Positions 19,063-28,646 of a stretch of DNA of 64,000 nucleotides are shown in pieces. A program made the translations under genes and the position numbers. The notes below the pieces were generated by a model that was not told the origin of the DNA, ran no database searches, and saw only the letters and a list, made by a program, of their open reading frames with translations. The DNA comes from Variovorax paradoxus EPS (lineage in GTDB: Bacteria; Pseudomonadota; Gammaproteobacteria; Burkholderiales; Burkholderiaceae_C): the NCBI RefSeq assembly GCF_000184745.1, contig NC_014931.1, positions 1,860,001-1,924,000 of the forward strand, given 5' to 3'. Position 1 is the first letter of the stretch; every line of letters starts with the position of its first letter.

Positions 19063-19091
19063 ATAACCTTTGGGCATGACCCCGGGGTTAT
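19063..19091. promoter_or_regulatory. Dyad ATAACC-N17-GGTTAT between dadA and the binding-protein gene
   Basis: The arms ATAACC (19063-19068) and GGTTAT (19086-19091) are exact inverted copies 17 bases apart. They lie in the 194-base divergent region between starts at 18968 and 19163. Such spacing would suit a dimeric regulator acting on both genes. No regulator gene is adjacent, so an Lrp- or LysR-type factor encoded elsewhere is only a possibility. Confidence 0.3.
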
Positions 19092-19162
19092 TTGGAATTG
19101 TCCCGATGTGTCACTCCTTCTTACACTGCGCTTCTGTTCAATCCAACCGAATGAAGGCTCGA

Positions 19163-20053
19163 ATGAAACTCTCCGTCTTGATGGCATCCATGGCTGCCGC
19201 GGTGCTCTTCACCGCCACCGGCGCGCAAGCCGCCGACACGCTCGCCAAGATCGCCGAGTCCGGCAAGATCACGCTCGCCTACCGCGAATCGTCGGTGCCC
19301 TTCAGCTACCTGGACGGCCCCAACAAGCCGATCGGGTTCTCGGTGGAGCTCTCCAACGCCGTGGTCGAAGCGGTGAAGAAAAAGCTGAACAAGCCCAACC
19401 TGCAGGTCTCGCTGATGGCGGTCACTTCGCAGAACCGCATTCCGCTCATCACCAACGGCACGGTCGACCTGGAGTGCGGCTCGACCACCAACAACACCGC
19501 GCGCGGCAAGGACGTGGCCTTCGCGGTCAATCACTTCTACACGGGCACGCGCCTCCTGACGAAGAAGTCCTCCAAGATCAAGGACTACGCCGACCTCGCC
19601 AAGAAGACCGTGGCCAGCACCACCGGCACCACCAACGCGCTGGTCATGCGCAAGTACAACACCGAGAAGAACCTCGGCATGGACATCGTGCTCGGCAAGG
19701 ACCACGCCGATGCGTTCCTTCTGGTCGAGAGCGACCGCGCCGTCGCCTTCGCGATGGACGACATCCTGCTGTTCGGCCTGATCGCCAACTCCAAGAACCC
19801 GGCCGACTACGAAGTGGTGGGCGAGTCGCTGCAGGTCGAGCCCTACGCCTGCATGCTGCCCAAGGACGACCCGGCCTTCAAGAAGCTGGTGGACGACACC
19901 TTCATCGGCATGATGAAGAGCGGCGAATTCGAGAAGCTCTACACCAAGTGGTTCATGCAGCCGATTCCGCCGAAGAACGTGCCGCTGAACCTGCCGATGA
20001 GCGATCAGCTGAAGGAAAACCTGAAAGCCTTCAGCGACAAACCCGCGACCTGA
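19163..20053 (+). CDS. Amino-acid ABC transporter substrate-binding protein, glutamate/aspartate type
   Basis: This 296-residue periplasmic binding protein has a signal peptide ending in ATGAQAA. The mature domain opens DTLAKIAESGKITLAYRESS, as in GltI-like glutamate/aspartate receptors, and contains TVDLECGSTTNNTARGKDVAF, a ligand-site segment of that branch. The start at 19163 is preferred over ATG 19151 because GAAGG lies 5 bases before it. No permease or ATPase gene is next to it, so it must work with components encoded elsewhere. Its neighbours dadA and an Asp/Glu racemase suggest a role in acidic or D-amino-acid uptake. Confidence 0.85.
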   Translation: MKLSVLMASMAAAVLFTATGAQAADTLAKIAESGKITLAYRESSVPFSYLDGPNKPIGFSVELSNAVVEAVKKKLNKPNLQVSLMAVTSQNRIPLITNGTVDLECGSTTNNTARGKDVAFAVNHFYTGTRLLTKKSSKIKDYADLAKKTVASTTGTTNALVMRKYNTEKNLGMDIVLGKDHADAFLLVESDRAVAFAMDDILLFGLIANSKNPADYEVVGESLQVEPYACMLPKDDPAFKKLVDDTFIGMMKSGEFEKLYTKWFMQPIPPKNVPLNLPMSDQLKENLKAFSDKPAT

Positions 20054-20078
20054 TTCGGGCCGCCTGAAGAGAAAAGAC

Positions 20079-20834
20079 ATGGTCGCAGCAACGCAGGTCG
20101 TCGGCATCCTCGGGGGCATGGGCCCCGCGGCGGGCGCTGACTTCGTCCGGCTCTTCGTGCAGGCCTGCGCGCAGCAGATGCGCGCACGCGGCGAGCCGGT
20201 GCGCGACCAGTCCTTTCCCGAACACTGGCTCGCGCAGGTGCCGGTGCCCGACCGCACCGGCGCGCTGGCCTCGGCAGACATCGGCGCGCACCAGCCGCTC
20301 GAGCCGATGCTGCAGGCGCTGGGCCGGCTGGCCGCGCTCGGCAGCCGGGCCGTGGCCATCGCCTGCAACACCGCGCATGCCTGGCATGCCAACCTGCAGG
20401 AGCGATTTCCGCAGGTCGAGCTGCTGCACATGGCGCGCGAGACCGCGCAGCAACTGGCCGCACAGGGCGCGACCGAGGTGGCGTTGATGGCCACCGAGGG
20501 CACCTACCGCGTGCGTCTTTACGAACAGGCACTGGCGGAAGCCGGCCTGGGCTGCCATGTGCCGCTGGCCGATGAGCGCCAGACCATCATGCGCGGCATC
20601 TTCGACGGCGTGAAAGCCGGCAACATGCCGCTGGCCGAGCAGTGCTTCTCCGAAGTCGCGCTGCGGCTGGCCGAGCGGCACGGGCCCGTCAGCATCATCA
20701 TGGGCTGCACCGAGGTGCCGTTGGGCCTGCAGGGCTCGGCCGCCGTGGCCGGGCTGAGCCTGGTCGATCCGGCGGAGGTGCTGGCCGCCGCGCTGGCCCG
20801 TCGGGCCTACGGACTGCAGGGCCAACCCCACTGA
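20079..20834 (+). CDS. Aspartate/glutamate racemase family protein
   Basis: The 251-residue cytoplasmic enzyme shows both catalytic cysteines of the PLP-independent racemase family: C96 in AIACNTAHAW and C210 in IIMGCTEVPL. The N-terminal GILGGMGPAAGADF is the family phosphate/carboxylate loop. Members interconvert L- and D-aspartate or glutamate, or related compounds. It begins 25 bases after the amino-acid binding protein gene and is likely cotranscribed, so it may handle the imported amino acid together with DadA. Whether aspartate, glutamate or another acid is the substrate cannot be told. Confidence 0.87.
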   Translation: MVAATQVVGILGGMGPAAGADFVRLFVQACAQQMRARGEPVRDQSFPEHWLAQVPVPDRTGALASADIGAHQPLEPMLQALGRLAALGSRAVAIACNTAHAWHANLQERFPQVELLHMARETAQQLAAQGATEVALMATEGTYRVRLYEQALAEAGLGCHVPLADERQTIMRGIFDGVKAGNMPLAEQCFSEVALRLAERHGPVSIIMGCTEVPLGLQGSAAVAGLSLVDPAEVLAAALARRAYGLQGQPH

Positions 20835-20933
20835 ATTCCCGGGCATAGAGGCGCCCGGTCGATTTCGCCTACATTGCGGCGTGCGTTTTTTCGCGCAACG
20901 CCCCTTGTCCGACGATCAACTGGAGCCCGTCCA

Positions 20934-21833
20934 ATGTCCCAACTCGACGACAGCCGTTCCGACTTCGATTCGCTTCGCCCCGGCGACAGCACCGAGCAGG
21001 GCGCCACGCGCCGCACCGCACTGAAGGCCGCCATCGGTGTCGGCTATGCAGCCGCCGTGATGCCGGTGATTGCGCAGACCGCCATCAGCACCTCGACCGA
21101 AGGCCTCACGGCCGGCCCGATCAAGTACACCGTCAACGGCTTCGAGGTGCCGGCCTATGCCGCCGCACCGGCCGGCAAGACCGGCCTGCCGGTCGTCCTG
21201 GTGATCCAGGAAATCTTCGGCGTGCACGAATACATCGCCGACACCTGCCGCCGCTTCGCCAAGCTGGGTTATCTGGCCATCGCGCCCGAGCTCTATGCGC
21301 GCCAGGGCGATCCGCGCGGCTACACCGACATCCCGAAGCTGCAGGCCGACATCGTCAGCAAGGTGCCCGATGCGCAGGTCATCGCCGACCTGGACGGCGC
21401 GCTCGCCTATGCCAAGGCCAACGGCGGCGACACCAGCAAGGCCGGCATCACCGGCTTCTGCTGGGGCGGGCGCATCGTGTGGCTGTATGCGGCCACGGGC
21501 AAGGTCAAGGCGGGCGTGGCGTGGTACGGCCGGCTGGTCGGCCAGGCGAGCGATTTGACGCCCAAGCACCCCATCGACATCGCCGCCAACTTGCAGGCGC
21601 CGGTGCTCGGCCTCTACGGCGGAAAAGACCAGGGCATCCCCCTTGACACGGTTGATAAGATGAAAGCTGCTTTGGCCACTGGAACTGCGGCGGCCAAGGC
21701 ATCCAGCTTCGTCGTGTATCCCGAAGCAGGCCACGCGTTCCATGCCGACTACCGCCCCAGCTATGTAAAGAGCGCAGCGGACGACGGCTGGCAACGCGCC
21801 ACAGCCTGGTTCAAAGCCAATGGCGTCGCCTGA
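20934..21833 (+). CDS. Dienelactone hydrolase family protein with Tat-like leader
   Basis: The 299-residue alpha/beta hydrolase has the dienelactone hydrolase triad C176 (GFCWGGR), D232 (GGKDQG) and H267 (AGHAFH), and the E93 of QEIFG that activates the cysteine in this family. The first 50 residues include RRTALKAAIGVGYAAAVMPV, which looks like a twin-arginine or membrane-anchoring leader, so the enzyme may be periplasmic. Classical DLH cleaves dienelactone in chlorocatechol breakdown, but no such pathway genes lie nearby. A clear terminator follows at 21863-21895. Confidence 0.85.
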   Translation: MSQLDDSRSDFDSLRPGDSTEQGATRRTALKAAIGVGYAAAVMPVIAQTAISTSTEGLTAGPIKYTVNGFEVPAYAAAPAGKTGLPVVLVIQEIFGVHEYIADTCRRFAKLGYLAIAPELYARQGDPRGYTDIPKLQADIVSKVPDAQVIADLDGALAYAKANGGDTSKAGITGFCWGGRIVWLYAATGKVKAGVAWYGRLVGQASDLTPKHPIDIAANLQAPVLGLYGGKDQGIPLDTVDKMKAALATGTAAAKASSFVVYPEAGHAFHADYRPSYVKSAADDGWQRATAWFKANGVA

Positions 21834-21862
21834 AGACGGCGCCTTGTAGCCACTCTCCGCCG

Positions 21863-21895
21863 AAGGCCGTCCTGTGTGACGGCCTTTTCCTTTTT
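21863..21895 (+). terminator. Rho-independent terminator
   Basis: AAGGCCGTC (21863-21871) pairs exactly with GACGGCCTT (21878-21886) around a 6-base loop, followed by TTCCTTTTT. It closes the dienelactone hydrolase transcript 29 bases after the stop and separates it from the ZIP transporter gene. Confidence 0.9.
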
Positions 21896-21942
21896 ATGAA
21901 CGGTATGCGGTCCTTCCGACCGCTCCTCTTGCGCAAGCAGCT

Positions 21943-22845
21943 ATGAATTTGATAGTCATCATCGCCGCGACCCTGGTCGCCGGCATCGGAAGCGTCTGGT
22001 TGGCGGCGTTGCTGTTGCGCGTGGGCGTACGCAACGGCTCGGGTGGCGTGAACCCGCAGCATCTCTTGAGCCTGGCGGCCGGCGCGCTGCTCGCCACCGC
22101 CTTCATGCACCTGTTGCCCGAAGCCTTCGAAAGCCGCATCGAACCGGCGCTGCTCTTCGCGGTGCTCCTGTTCGGCCTCGTGTTCTTCTTCCTGCTCGAC
22201 AAGGCCGAGCTGTGGCACCACGGGCATGAGCATCACCATGGTGAAACGCCGGACGCGCACAAGGGCCATGACCACGGTCACGATCACGCACACGACCACC
22301 ACGGTCACGCACATGCCCACGCGCCCAAGGGCAGCGGCAGCTGGGCCGTGCTCACCGGCGACAGCGTGCACTGCTTCGGCGACGGCATCCTGATCGCCTC
22401 GGCCTTCATCGCCGACATGCGCCTCGGTCTCGTGGCCGCCATCGCCGTGCTCGCGCACGAGGTGCCGCACCACATCGGCGACCTCGTCGTGCTGCGCCAG
22501 AGCTCGGCCAACCAGCGCGCGGCGCTCGTCAAGGTTTCGCTCGCCGGCACCATGACCATGCTCGGCGGCATCGCCGGCTGGTGGCTGGTCGACCAGTTGC
22601 ACGGCTGGCTGCCGTACTTCCTGGTGCTGGCCGGCAGCAGCTTCGTTTATGTAGCGCTGGCCGACCTGATTCCGCAACTGCAAAAACGTTTGCCCGCCCG
22701 CCAGACCGCGGCGCAGGTGCTGTGGCTGGTCGCGGGCATCGTGCTGGTCACGCTGGTGAGCCGGCTCGCGCACGGCGAGCACGGACATGACCATGGCCAC
22801 GACGACCCGGGACACGGGGAGCACGGGCACGTTCACAAGGACTGA
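21943..22845 (+). CDS. ZIP family metal transporter
   Basis: This 300-residue inner-membrane protein has eight likely helices split by a long histidine-rich cytoplasmic loop at about residues 90-128 (for example HGHEHHHGE and HDHGHDHAHDHHGHAHAHA). The helix IV metal motif HCFGDGILIASAF and the helix V motif LAHEVPHHIGDLVVL are those of ZIP zinc/divalent-cation transporters. A second histidine cluster forms the C-terminus. It stands alone between a terminator and a small acidic gene. ZIP proteins move Zn2+ or other divalent metals into the cytoplasm. Confidence 0.9.
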   Translation: MNLIVIIAATLVAGIGSVWLAALLLRVGVRNGSGGVNPQHLLSLAAGALLATAFMHLLPEAFESRIEPALLFAVLLFGLVFFFLLDKAELWHHGHEHHHGETPDAHKGHDHGHDHAHDHHGHAHAHAPKGSGSWAVLTGDSVHCFGDGILIASAFIADMRLGLVAAIAVLAHEVPHHIGDLVVLRQSSANQRAALVKVSLAGTMTMLGGIAGWWLVDQLHGWLPYFLVLAGSSFVYVALADLIPQLQKRLPARQTAAQVLWLVAGIVLVTLVSRLAHGEHGHDHGHDDPGHGEHGHVHKD

Positions 22846-22981
22846 CGGCGCGGCTTGCAGGGGCAGTGGGAGCAGGGCGGGAAACTTTCCGACACCGACG
22901 CTGCCGCCCGAATGAACCGCAACGGCCCAAACAGGCGCACCATAGGGGGCCGTACAGCATTCATCTGCCGAGGAGCCGATC

Positions 22982-23194
22982 ATGAATCACGTCGACGCCA
23001 CCGCGCGTTCCGCCTCGCCATCCGAAGACGATGACGACAACACGCCAGCCGACGATTTCGAGGAAACCGACAGCGACATCACGGATGACCTCTCGGAAGA
23101 AACCGGCATCGATCTGACCGATGCCAGCGAACTCGATGCCGACAACGTGCCGGCGGACGAAGAGTTCGACCGGGTGATGAACGCGCCGGACTGA
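22982..23194 (+). CDS. Small highly acidic protein of unknown function
   Basis: The predicted 70-residue protein is dominated by Asp and Glu (for example PSEDDDDNTPADDFEETDSD) and has no Cys, no membrane segment and no recognisable domain. A good ribosome site (GAGGAG) lies 7 bases before the ATG, which supports translation despite the short length. It converges with the D-aminoacylase gene, leaving 6 bases. The composition suggests a disordered, possibly nucleic-acid-mimicking or metal-binding protein, but nothing specific can be claimed. Confidence 0.6.
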   Translation: MNHVDATARSASPSEDDDDNTPADDFEETDSDITDDLSEETGIDLTDASELDADNVPADEEFDRVMNAPD

Positions 23195-23200
23195 TCCTCG

Positions 23201-24658
23201 TCAGGCCGCCTCGCGCCGCACGATCACCTGCCCGTTGCGCGCACCGCTGTGCACGCCGTGCTGCCAGGTCACAGCTCCATTCACGATCACCGCATCGATG
23301 CCTTCGGCCGGCTGCGTCGGTGTTTCGTAGTTCGCGGTGTCGCGCACCGTGGCCGCGTTGAAGATCACCACGTCGGCATGGTGACCCGGCTTGAGCGTTC
23401 CGCGCTCATGCAGGCCGAAGTTGCGCGCGGTGAGCCCGGTCATCTTCCACACCGCAGTCTCCAGCGGGAACAGCCCGACATCGCGGCTGTAGTGCCCGAG
23501 CACGCGCGGAAAGGTGCCCCACAGGCGCGGATGCGGCTTCTCGCCGAGCGGGATGCCGTCCGAGCCGATCATGGTGTCGTCGAAGGCGAGGATGCGCTGC
23601 ACGTCGTCTTCGTCCATCATGAAATAGATCGCGCTGCCCGGCTGCAAGCGCTGGGCCGCCTCTTCGCCAGACACGCCCCATTCGGCAGCGATGTCCTTCA
23701 GGTCGCGCCCCGCGCACTCGGGGTGAGGCACGCTCGAGGCAATGAGCACGCGGCCGTCCATCATTCCGCGGTCGGTGCGGATCATGGTGGAGCCCGCGGT
23801 GTACGGGTAGCAATCGAGACCGATGCACTGGTGCTGCATTGCTTCCTTGATGAAGGGCAGCGTCACCTTCGTCTTGCCGAAGTTCTGCGCGTTCTGCACC
23901 TTGTGGTGCGACACCACCACCGGAATGTCGAGCGCGCGGCCGATGTGGAAGGTTTCTTCCAACGATTCCATCACGCGGTCGCTCTCGTCGCGCATGTGCG
24001 TCACGTAGAGCGCCTTGCGCGAGGTGAGCGGACGGCCGACTTCGATGATTTCCTCGGTGGTCGCCTTCACGGCTGGCGGGTAGAAGGTGCCGGTCGAGAG
24101 CCCGATGGCGCCGGCCTGCATCGCCTCTTCGACCAGCGCTTGCATCGCGGCGATTTCAGCTTCGTTCGCGGGGCGGTCGAGGTCAGACATGACCACCGCG
24201 CGCAGCGTCGAGTGGCCCACCATCGCGGCCACGTTCACCGATGACGGCGTGGCGCGCAGCGCATCGAGGTACGCGGCGAAGGTGGTGAAGCGCCCCTCGG
24301 CCGGCGTGTCGAGCAGGCTCAGCGGCATCGGCAGGTCCATGTCCACGCGCAGCGGCGCGGCGCTGATGCCGCAGTTGCCCGCCACCACCGTCGTCACGCC
24401 CTGCGACACCTTGAACGGCATCTGCGCCTGCGAGAGCACGGCCTGGTCGTCGTGCGTGTGCGAGTCGATGAAGCCCGGCGCGACGATGCGGCCCGTGGCG
24501 TCGAGCGTCCGGTCGGCCGTGTGGCCCGCAAGCTTGCCGATGGCGGCGATGCGGCCGCCGGAGATGCCGATGTCAGCGTCGAAGCGCGGCGCCTTGGTGC
24601 CGTCGATGACGGTGCCGCCGCGGATCAGCAAGTCGTAGTGGGGTGTCTTGTCGGTCAT
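23201..24658 (-). CDS. N-acyl-D-amino-acid deacylase (D-aminoacylase)
   Basis: The 485-residue amidohydrolase releases free D-amino acids from N-acyl-D-amino acids. It contains the metal motif DSHTHDD (H67, H69), the family cysteine C96 in AGNCGIS, the segment ALYVTHMRDE and the late metal aspartate in MIGSDGIPLGEKPHPRLWG. This match to the Alcaligenes-type D-aminoacylase is strong. It is the last gene of the minus-strand operon that starts with dauA and lies 16 bases after the DppF-like gene. In that context it probably deacylates imported D-amino-acid conjugates. Chain-length or side-chain preference cannot be read. Confidence 0.9.
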   Translation of the reverse strand: MTDKTPHYDLLIRGGTVIDGTKAPRFDADIGISGGRIAAIGKLAGHTADRTLDATGRIVAPGFIDSHTHDDQAVLSQAQMPFKVSQGVTTVVAGNCGISAAPLRVDMDLPMPLSLLDTPAEGRFTTFAAYLDALRATPSSVNVAAMVGHSTLRAVVMSDLDRPANEAEIAAMQALVEEAMQAGAIGLSTGTFYPPAVKATTEEIIEVGRPLTSRKALYVTHMRDESDRVMESLEETFHIGRALDIPVVVSHHKVQNAQNFGKTKVTLPFIKEAMQHQCIGLDCYPYTAGSTMIRTDRGMMDGRVLIASSVPHPECAGRDLKDIAAEWGVSGEEAAQRLQPGSAIYFMMDEDDVQRILAFDDTMIGSDGIPLGEKPHPRLWGTFPRVLGHYSRDVGLFPLETAVWKMTGLTARNFGLHERGTLKPGHHADVVIFNAATVRDTANYETPTQPAEGIDAVIVNGAVTWQHGVHSGARNGQVIVRREAA

Positions 24659-24674
24659 CGGTGAGGCTCTTTCT

Positions 24675-25666
24675 TCAGCGGAAGTGGCAGGCGACCAGGT
24701 GCGCGCTGGTGCCACCGTTGGAAGACGAAGGCCGCTCGCTCAGCTCGGGAACCTTCTCCTTGCACACGGCCTGCGCCATCGGGCAGCGTGTGTGAAAGCG
24801 GCAGCCCGAAGGCGGATTCGCGGGGCTCGGCGGATCGCCTTGCAGCAACATGCGCCGCGCGGGCGTTCGCGGATTCGGCACAGGAACGGCCGACAGCAGG
24901 ATCTCGGTGTACGGATGCAGCGGCGCGGAAAACAGCGTGTCGCGGTCCGCGATTTCCACGATGTGCCCGAGGTACATCACCGCCACGCGATGGCTGATGT
25001 GCCGCACCACCGCGAGGTCGTGCGCGACGAAGAGATACGCGATGCCGAATTCCGCCTGAAGGTCCATCAGCAGATTGACCACCTGCGCCTGCACCGACAC
25101 GTCGAGCGCGGAGACCGGCTCGTCGCAGACGATGAGCTTCGGGTTCAGCGCCAGTGCGCGCGCGATGCCCAGCCGCTGCCGCTGCCCGCCCGAGAACTCG
25201 TGCGGAAATTTCTTCGAGGCTTCAGGCCGCAAGCCCACGCGCGAGAACAGCCACTGCACGCGCTCGCGCCGCTCCGCCGCCGCGCCCATGCCGAAGTTGC
25301 GCAGCGGCTCGGCCACGATGTCGCCGGCCGTCAGGCGCGGGTTCAGCGAGGCATACGGGTCCTGAAAAATGATCTGCAGTTGTCGGCGGCGCAGCCGCAT
25401 CTCGTTGGGCGAGAGCGTGAGCAGTTCCTCGCCATCGAGCGACACCGAGCCAGAGGTCGGCTCGACCAGCCGCATCACCGACTTGGCGGTCGTCGTCTTG
25501 CCGCAGCCCGACTCGCCGACCAGCGACAGCGTTTCGCCGCGCGCAACGGAGAACGAAACCCCATCGACCGCCTGGATCGCCGGCTTGTCGGCCCGCAGCC
25601 ACCGCTTGGGCGAGATGTAGTGCTTGCGCAGGTTGCGCACCTGGAGCAGCGGGGCTGCGGTCGTCG

Positions 25667-25670
<4 letters not shown>
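24675..25670 (-). CDS. Dipeptide/oligopeptide ABC transporter ATP-binding protein, DppF-like
   Basis: The 331-residue ATPase has Walker A (GESGCGKTT), the ABC signature ([15 protein letters not shown]), Walker B ([12 protein letters not shown]) and the C-terminal oligo_HPY cysteine region ([15 protein letters not shown]). The DppF/OppF branch is indicated by [13 protein letters not shown] at the N-terminus, where the tract is separated from the second ATPase. The start overlaps the stop of the DppD-like gene by four bases (ATGA, 25667-25670). It pairs with that protein to drive uptake through the two permeases upstream. Confidence 0.88.
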
Positions 25671-26695
<1,025 letters not shown>

Positions 26696-26702
26696 GGCGT
26701 GC

Positions 26703-27677
26703 TCACAGTTGCCGCGCAAGACGCGGATCGAGCGCATCGCGCAAGCCGTCGCCCAGCAGGTTGATCGCCAGCACCGTCGCCGCCAGCAGCAGCCCCGGGT
26801 ACAGGATGATGTGGAACGCCACCGCCACGAAGTTGCGGCCCTCGGCCATCATGTTGCCCCAGCTCGGCGTCTGCGCGGGCACGCCCACGCCGAGGAAGGA
26901 GAGGGCGGCTTCGGTCAGCACCGCGGCGGCCGCGACGAAGGTTGATTGCACGATCAACGGCGCCACCATGTTGGGCAGCACATGGCGAAACAGGATCACC
27001 GGCAGCCGCGTGCCCACGGCATGCGCGGCCTCCACATACAACTGCTCGCGCAAGGTGAGCGCCAGCGAGCGCACCAGCCGCACCACGCGCGGAATCTCGG
27101 GCACAGTGATGGCGACGATCACCGTCGTGAGGCTCGCCCGCGTCACCGCCATGAGCGCGATCGCGAGCAGGATGCCGGGGATGGCCATGAGCCCGTCCAT
27201 CACCCGCATCACCGGCCCGTCGGCCCAGCGCACGAAGCCCGCGAACAGGCCGATCAGTACGCCGAACACCGTCGCCAACACCGCGACCGAGGCGCCGACG
27301 ATCATCGACACCTGCCCGCCCCACACCGCGCGGCTGAACACGTCGCGGCCCAGCGCGTCGGTGCCGAACCAGTGCTCGCCCGAGGGCGGCTGCATGCGCG
27401 CGAGCGGGTCGATGTCCTGCGGGTCGTGCGTGGCGATCCACGGCGCGGCGATGGAGAGCGCGGCCACGGCGATCAGCAGCAGCGCGCCGATGATCAGCGT
27501 CGGATGCTTGCGCACCCAGCGCCAGCGCGCGGGGACGAAGGGGGCTTCGTCGGCCGGAGCGAGAGCCGTTCGGGCTGAGCTTGTCGAAGCCTTGCGCGGC
27601 GCTTCGACAAGCTCAGCGTGAACGGCTTTATCAGCTTGACCGGGTTCGTGCTTCATCAAGGGAGAGGCGATGGACAT
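26703..27677 (-). CDS. Dipeptide ABC transporter permease, DppC-like, with translated REP insert
   Basis: This 324-residue permease has six membrane helices and the inner-membrane coupling segment ([20 protein letters not shown]) that docks on the ATPases. The N-terminal cytoplasmic part is longer than usual. About 20 of its residues ([15 protein letters not shown]) are encoded by a REP-like palindrome at 27565-27626. Family similarity resumes at [21 protein letters not shown]. It lies 9 bases after the DppB-like gene in the same operon. The insert seems tolerated because the N-terminus is variable in DppC proteins. Confidence 0.88.
   Translation of the reverse strand: MSIASPLMKHEPGQADKAVHAELVEAPRKASTSSARTALAPADEAPFVPARWRWVRKHPTLIIGALLLIAVAALSIAAPWIATHDPQDIDPLARMQPPSGEHWFGTDALGRDVFSRAVWGGQVSMIVGASVAVLATVFGVLIGLFAGFVRWADGPVMRVMDGLMAIPGILLAIALMAVTRASLTTVIVAITVPEIPRVVRLVRSLALTLREQLYVEAAHAVGTRLPVILFRHVLPNMVAPLIVQSTFVAAAAVLTEAALSFLGVGVPAQTPSWGNMMAEGRNFVAVAFHIILYPGLLLAATVLAINLLGDGLRDALDPRLARQL
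27565..27626. repeat. REP-like palindrome inside the dppC-like gene
   Basis: Two 26-base arms (27565-27590 and 27601-27626) are inverted copies with only two mismatches, separated by 10 bases. The core GCTGAGCTTGTCGAAG and its complement match repetitive extragenic palindromes that I know from many Comamonadaceae and Pseudomonas genomes. It is in frame within the coding sequence of the DppC-like permease rather than between genes. Only one copy was found in the window. Confidence 0.8.
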
Positions 27678-27686
27678 GGTCGGGGC

Positions 27687-28622
27687 TCAGTACTGGATGC
27701 GCGGATCGAACAAGCGGTAGCTCAGGTCGATCAGCAGGTTGATCAGCACGTACACACCCGCCGACAGCAGCAGCACGCTCTGGATCACCGGGTAGTCGTG
27801 ACGCTGAACCGAATCGATGACGAGGCGCCCCACGCCCGGAATGGCGAACACCGTCTCGGTGACCACCACGCCGCCGATCAGCAACGCGATGCCCACGCCG
27901 ATGGTCGTGGCGATGGGAATGGCCGCATTGCGCAGCGCATGCCCGAGCACCGGCAGCACGCCCAGGCCCTTGGCGCGCGCGGTGCGGATGTAGTCTTCAT
28001 GCAGAACTTCGAGCACGGTGGCGCGCGTCATGCGGGTCACGAGCGCGATGTACACCAGCGCCAGGTTCACGCACGGCAGCACCAGCGAGCGCAGCCACTC
28101 GCCCGGCCCTTCGGCAAAACGCACATAGCCCTGCACCGGAAACCACGGCAGCTGAATCGCGAACGCGTAGATCAGCAGATAGCCCACGAGGAACACCGGC
28201 ACCGAGAACGCGAGCACCGCGAACACCATCACCAGCCGGTCGACCCAGCTTCCCGCGCGGTAGGCCGCGAGCGTGCCCAGCGGCACCGCCACCACCAGCG
28301 TGATGAGCATGGTGAGCGCAGCGATCGACACCGTGGGCTCCAGCCGCTGGCCGAGCAGTTGCGACACCGGCACCTGCGTGAAGATCGAGGTGCCCAGGTC
28401 GCCGGTGAAGAGCTTGCCGAGCCACACCGCGAACTGCTGCCACAGCGGCAGGTTCAGCCCGAGCGCGGCGCGCAGCTTCTCGATGTCTTCCACGCTCGCG
28501 AGATCGCCCGCGATGAGCGCCGCCGGATCGCCCGGCGACAGGTGGATCAGGAGGAACACCACCACGGCCACCACCGCCATGACGGGAAGCGTCGAAAGAA
28601 AGCGTCGAACGATGTAGCCCAT
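27687..28622 (-). CDS. Dipeptide ABC transporter permease, DppB-like
   Basis: The 311-residue permease has an N-terminal helix (LPVMAVVAVVVFLLIHL) followed by the family motif SPGDPAALI. Five further helices surround the ATPase-coupling loop YIRTARAKGLGVLPVLGHAL. It ends DLSYRLFDPRIQY, the classic DppB C-terminus. It is located 24 bases after the binding-protein gene and 9 bases before the DppC-like gene. With these genes it makes a complete peptide importer inside the D-amino-acid operon. Confidence 0.92.
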   Translation of the reverse strand: MGYIVRRFLSTLPVMAVVAVVVFLLIHLSPGDPAALIAGDLASVEDIEKLRAALGLNLPLWQQFAVWLGKLFTGDLGTSIFTQVPVSQLLGQRLEPTVSIAALTMLITLVVAVPLGTLAAYRAGSWVDRLVMVFAVLAFSVPVFLVGYLLIYAFAIQLPWFPVQGYVRFAEGPGEWLRSLVLPCVNLALVYIALVTRMTRATVLEVLHEDYIRTARAKGLGVLPVLGHALRNAAIPIATTIGVGIALLIGGVVVTETVFAIPGVGRLVIDSVQRHDYPVIQSVLLLSAGVYVLINLLIDLSYRLFDPRIQY

Positions 28623-28646
28623 GGCGCTGCGCGTCGTGCGTGCCCG

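Noticed and set aside
22200..22330. CAC/CAT-rich stretch as a DNA repeat element
   Set aside because: It encodes the histidine-rich metal-binding loop of the ZIP transporter and needs no separate explanation.
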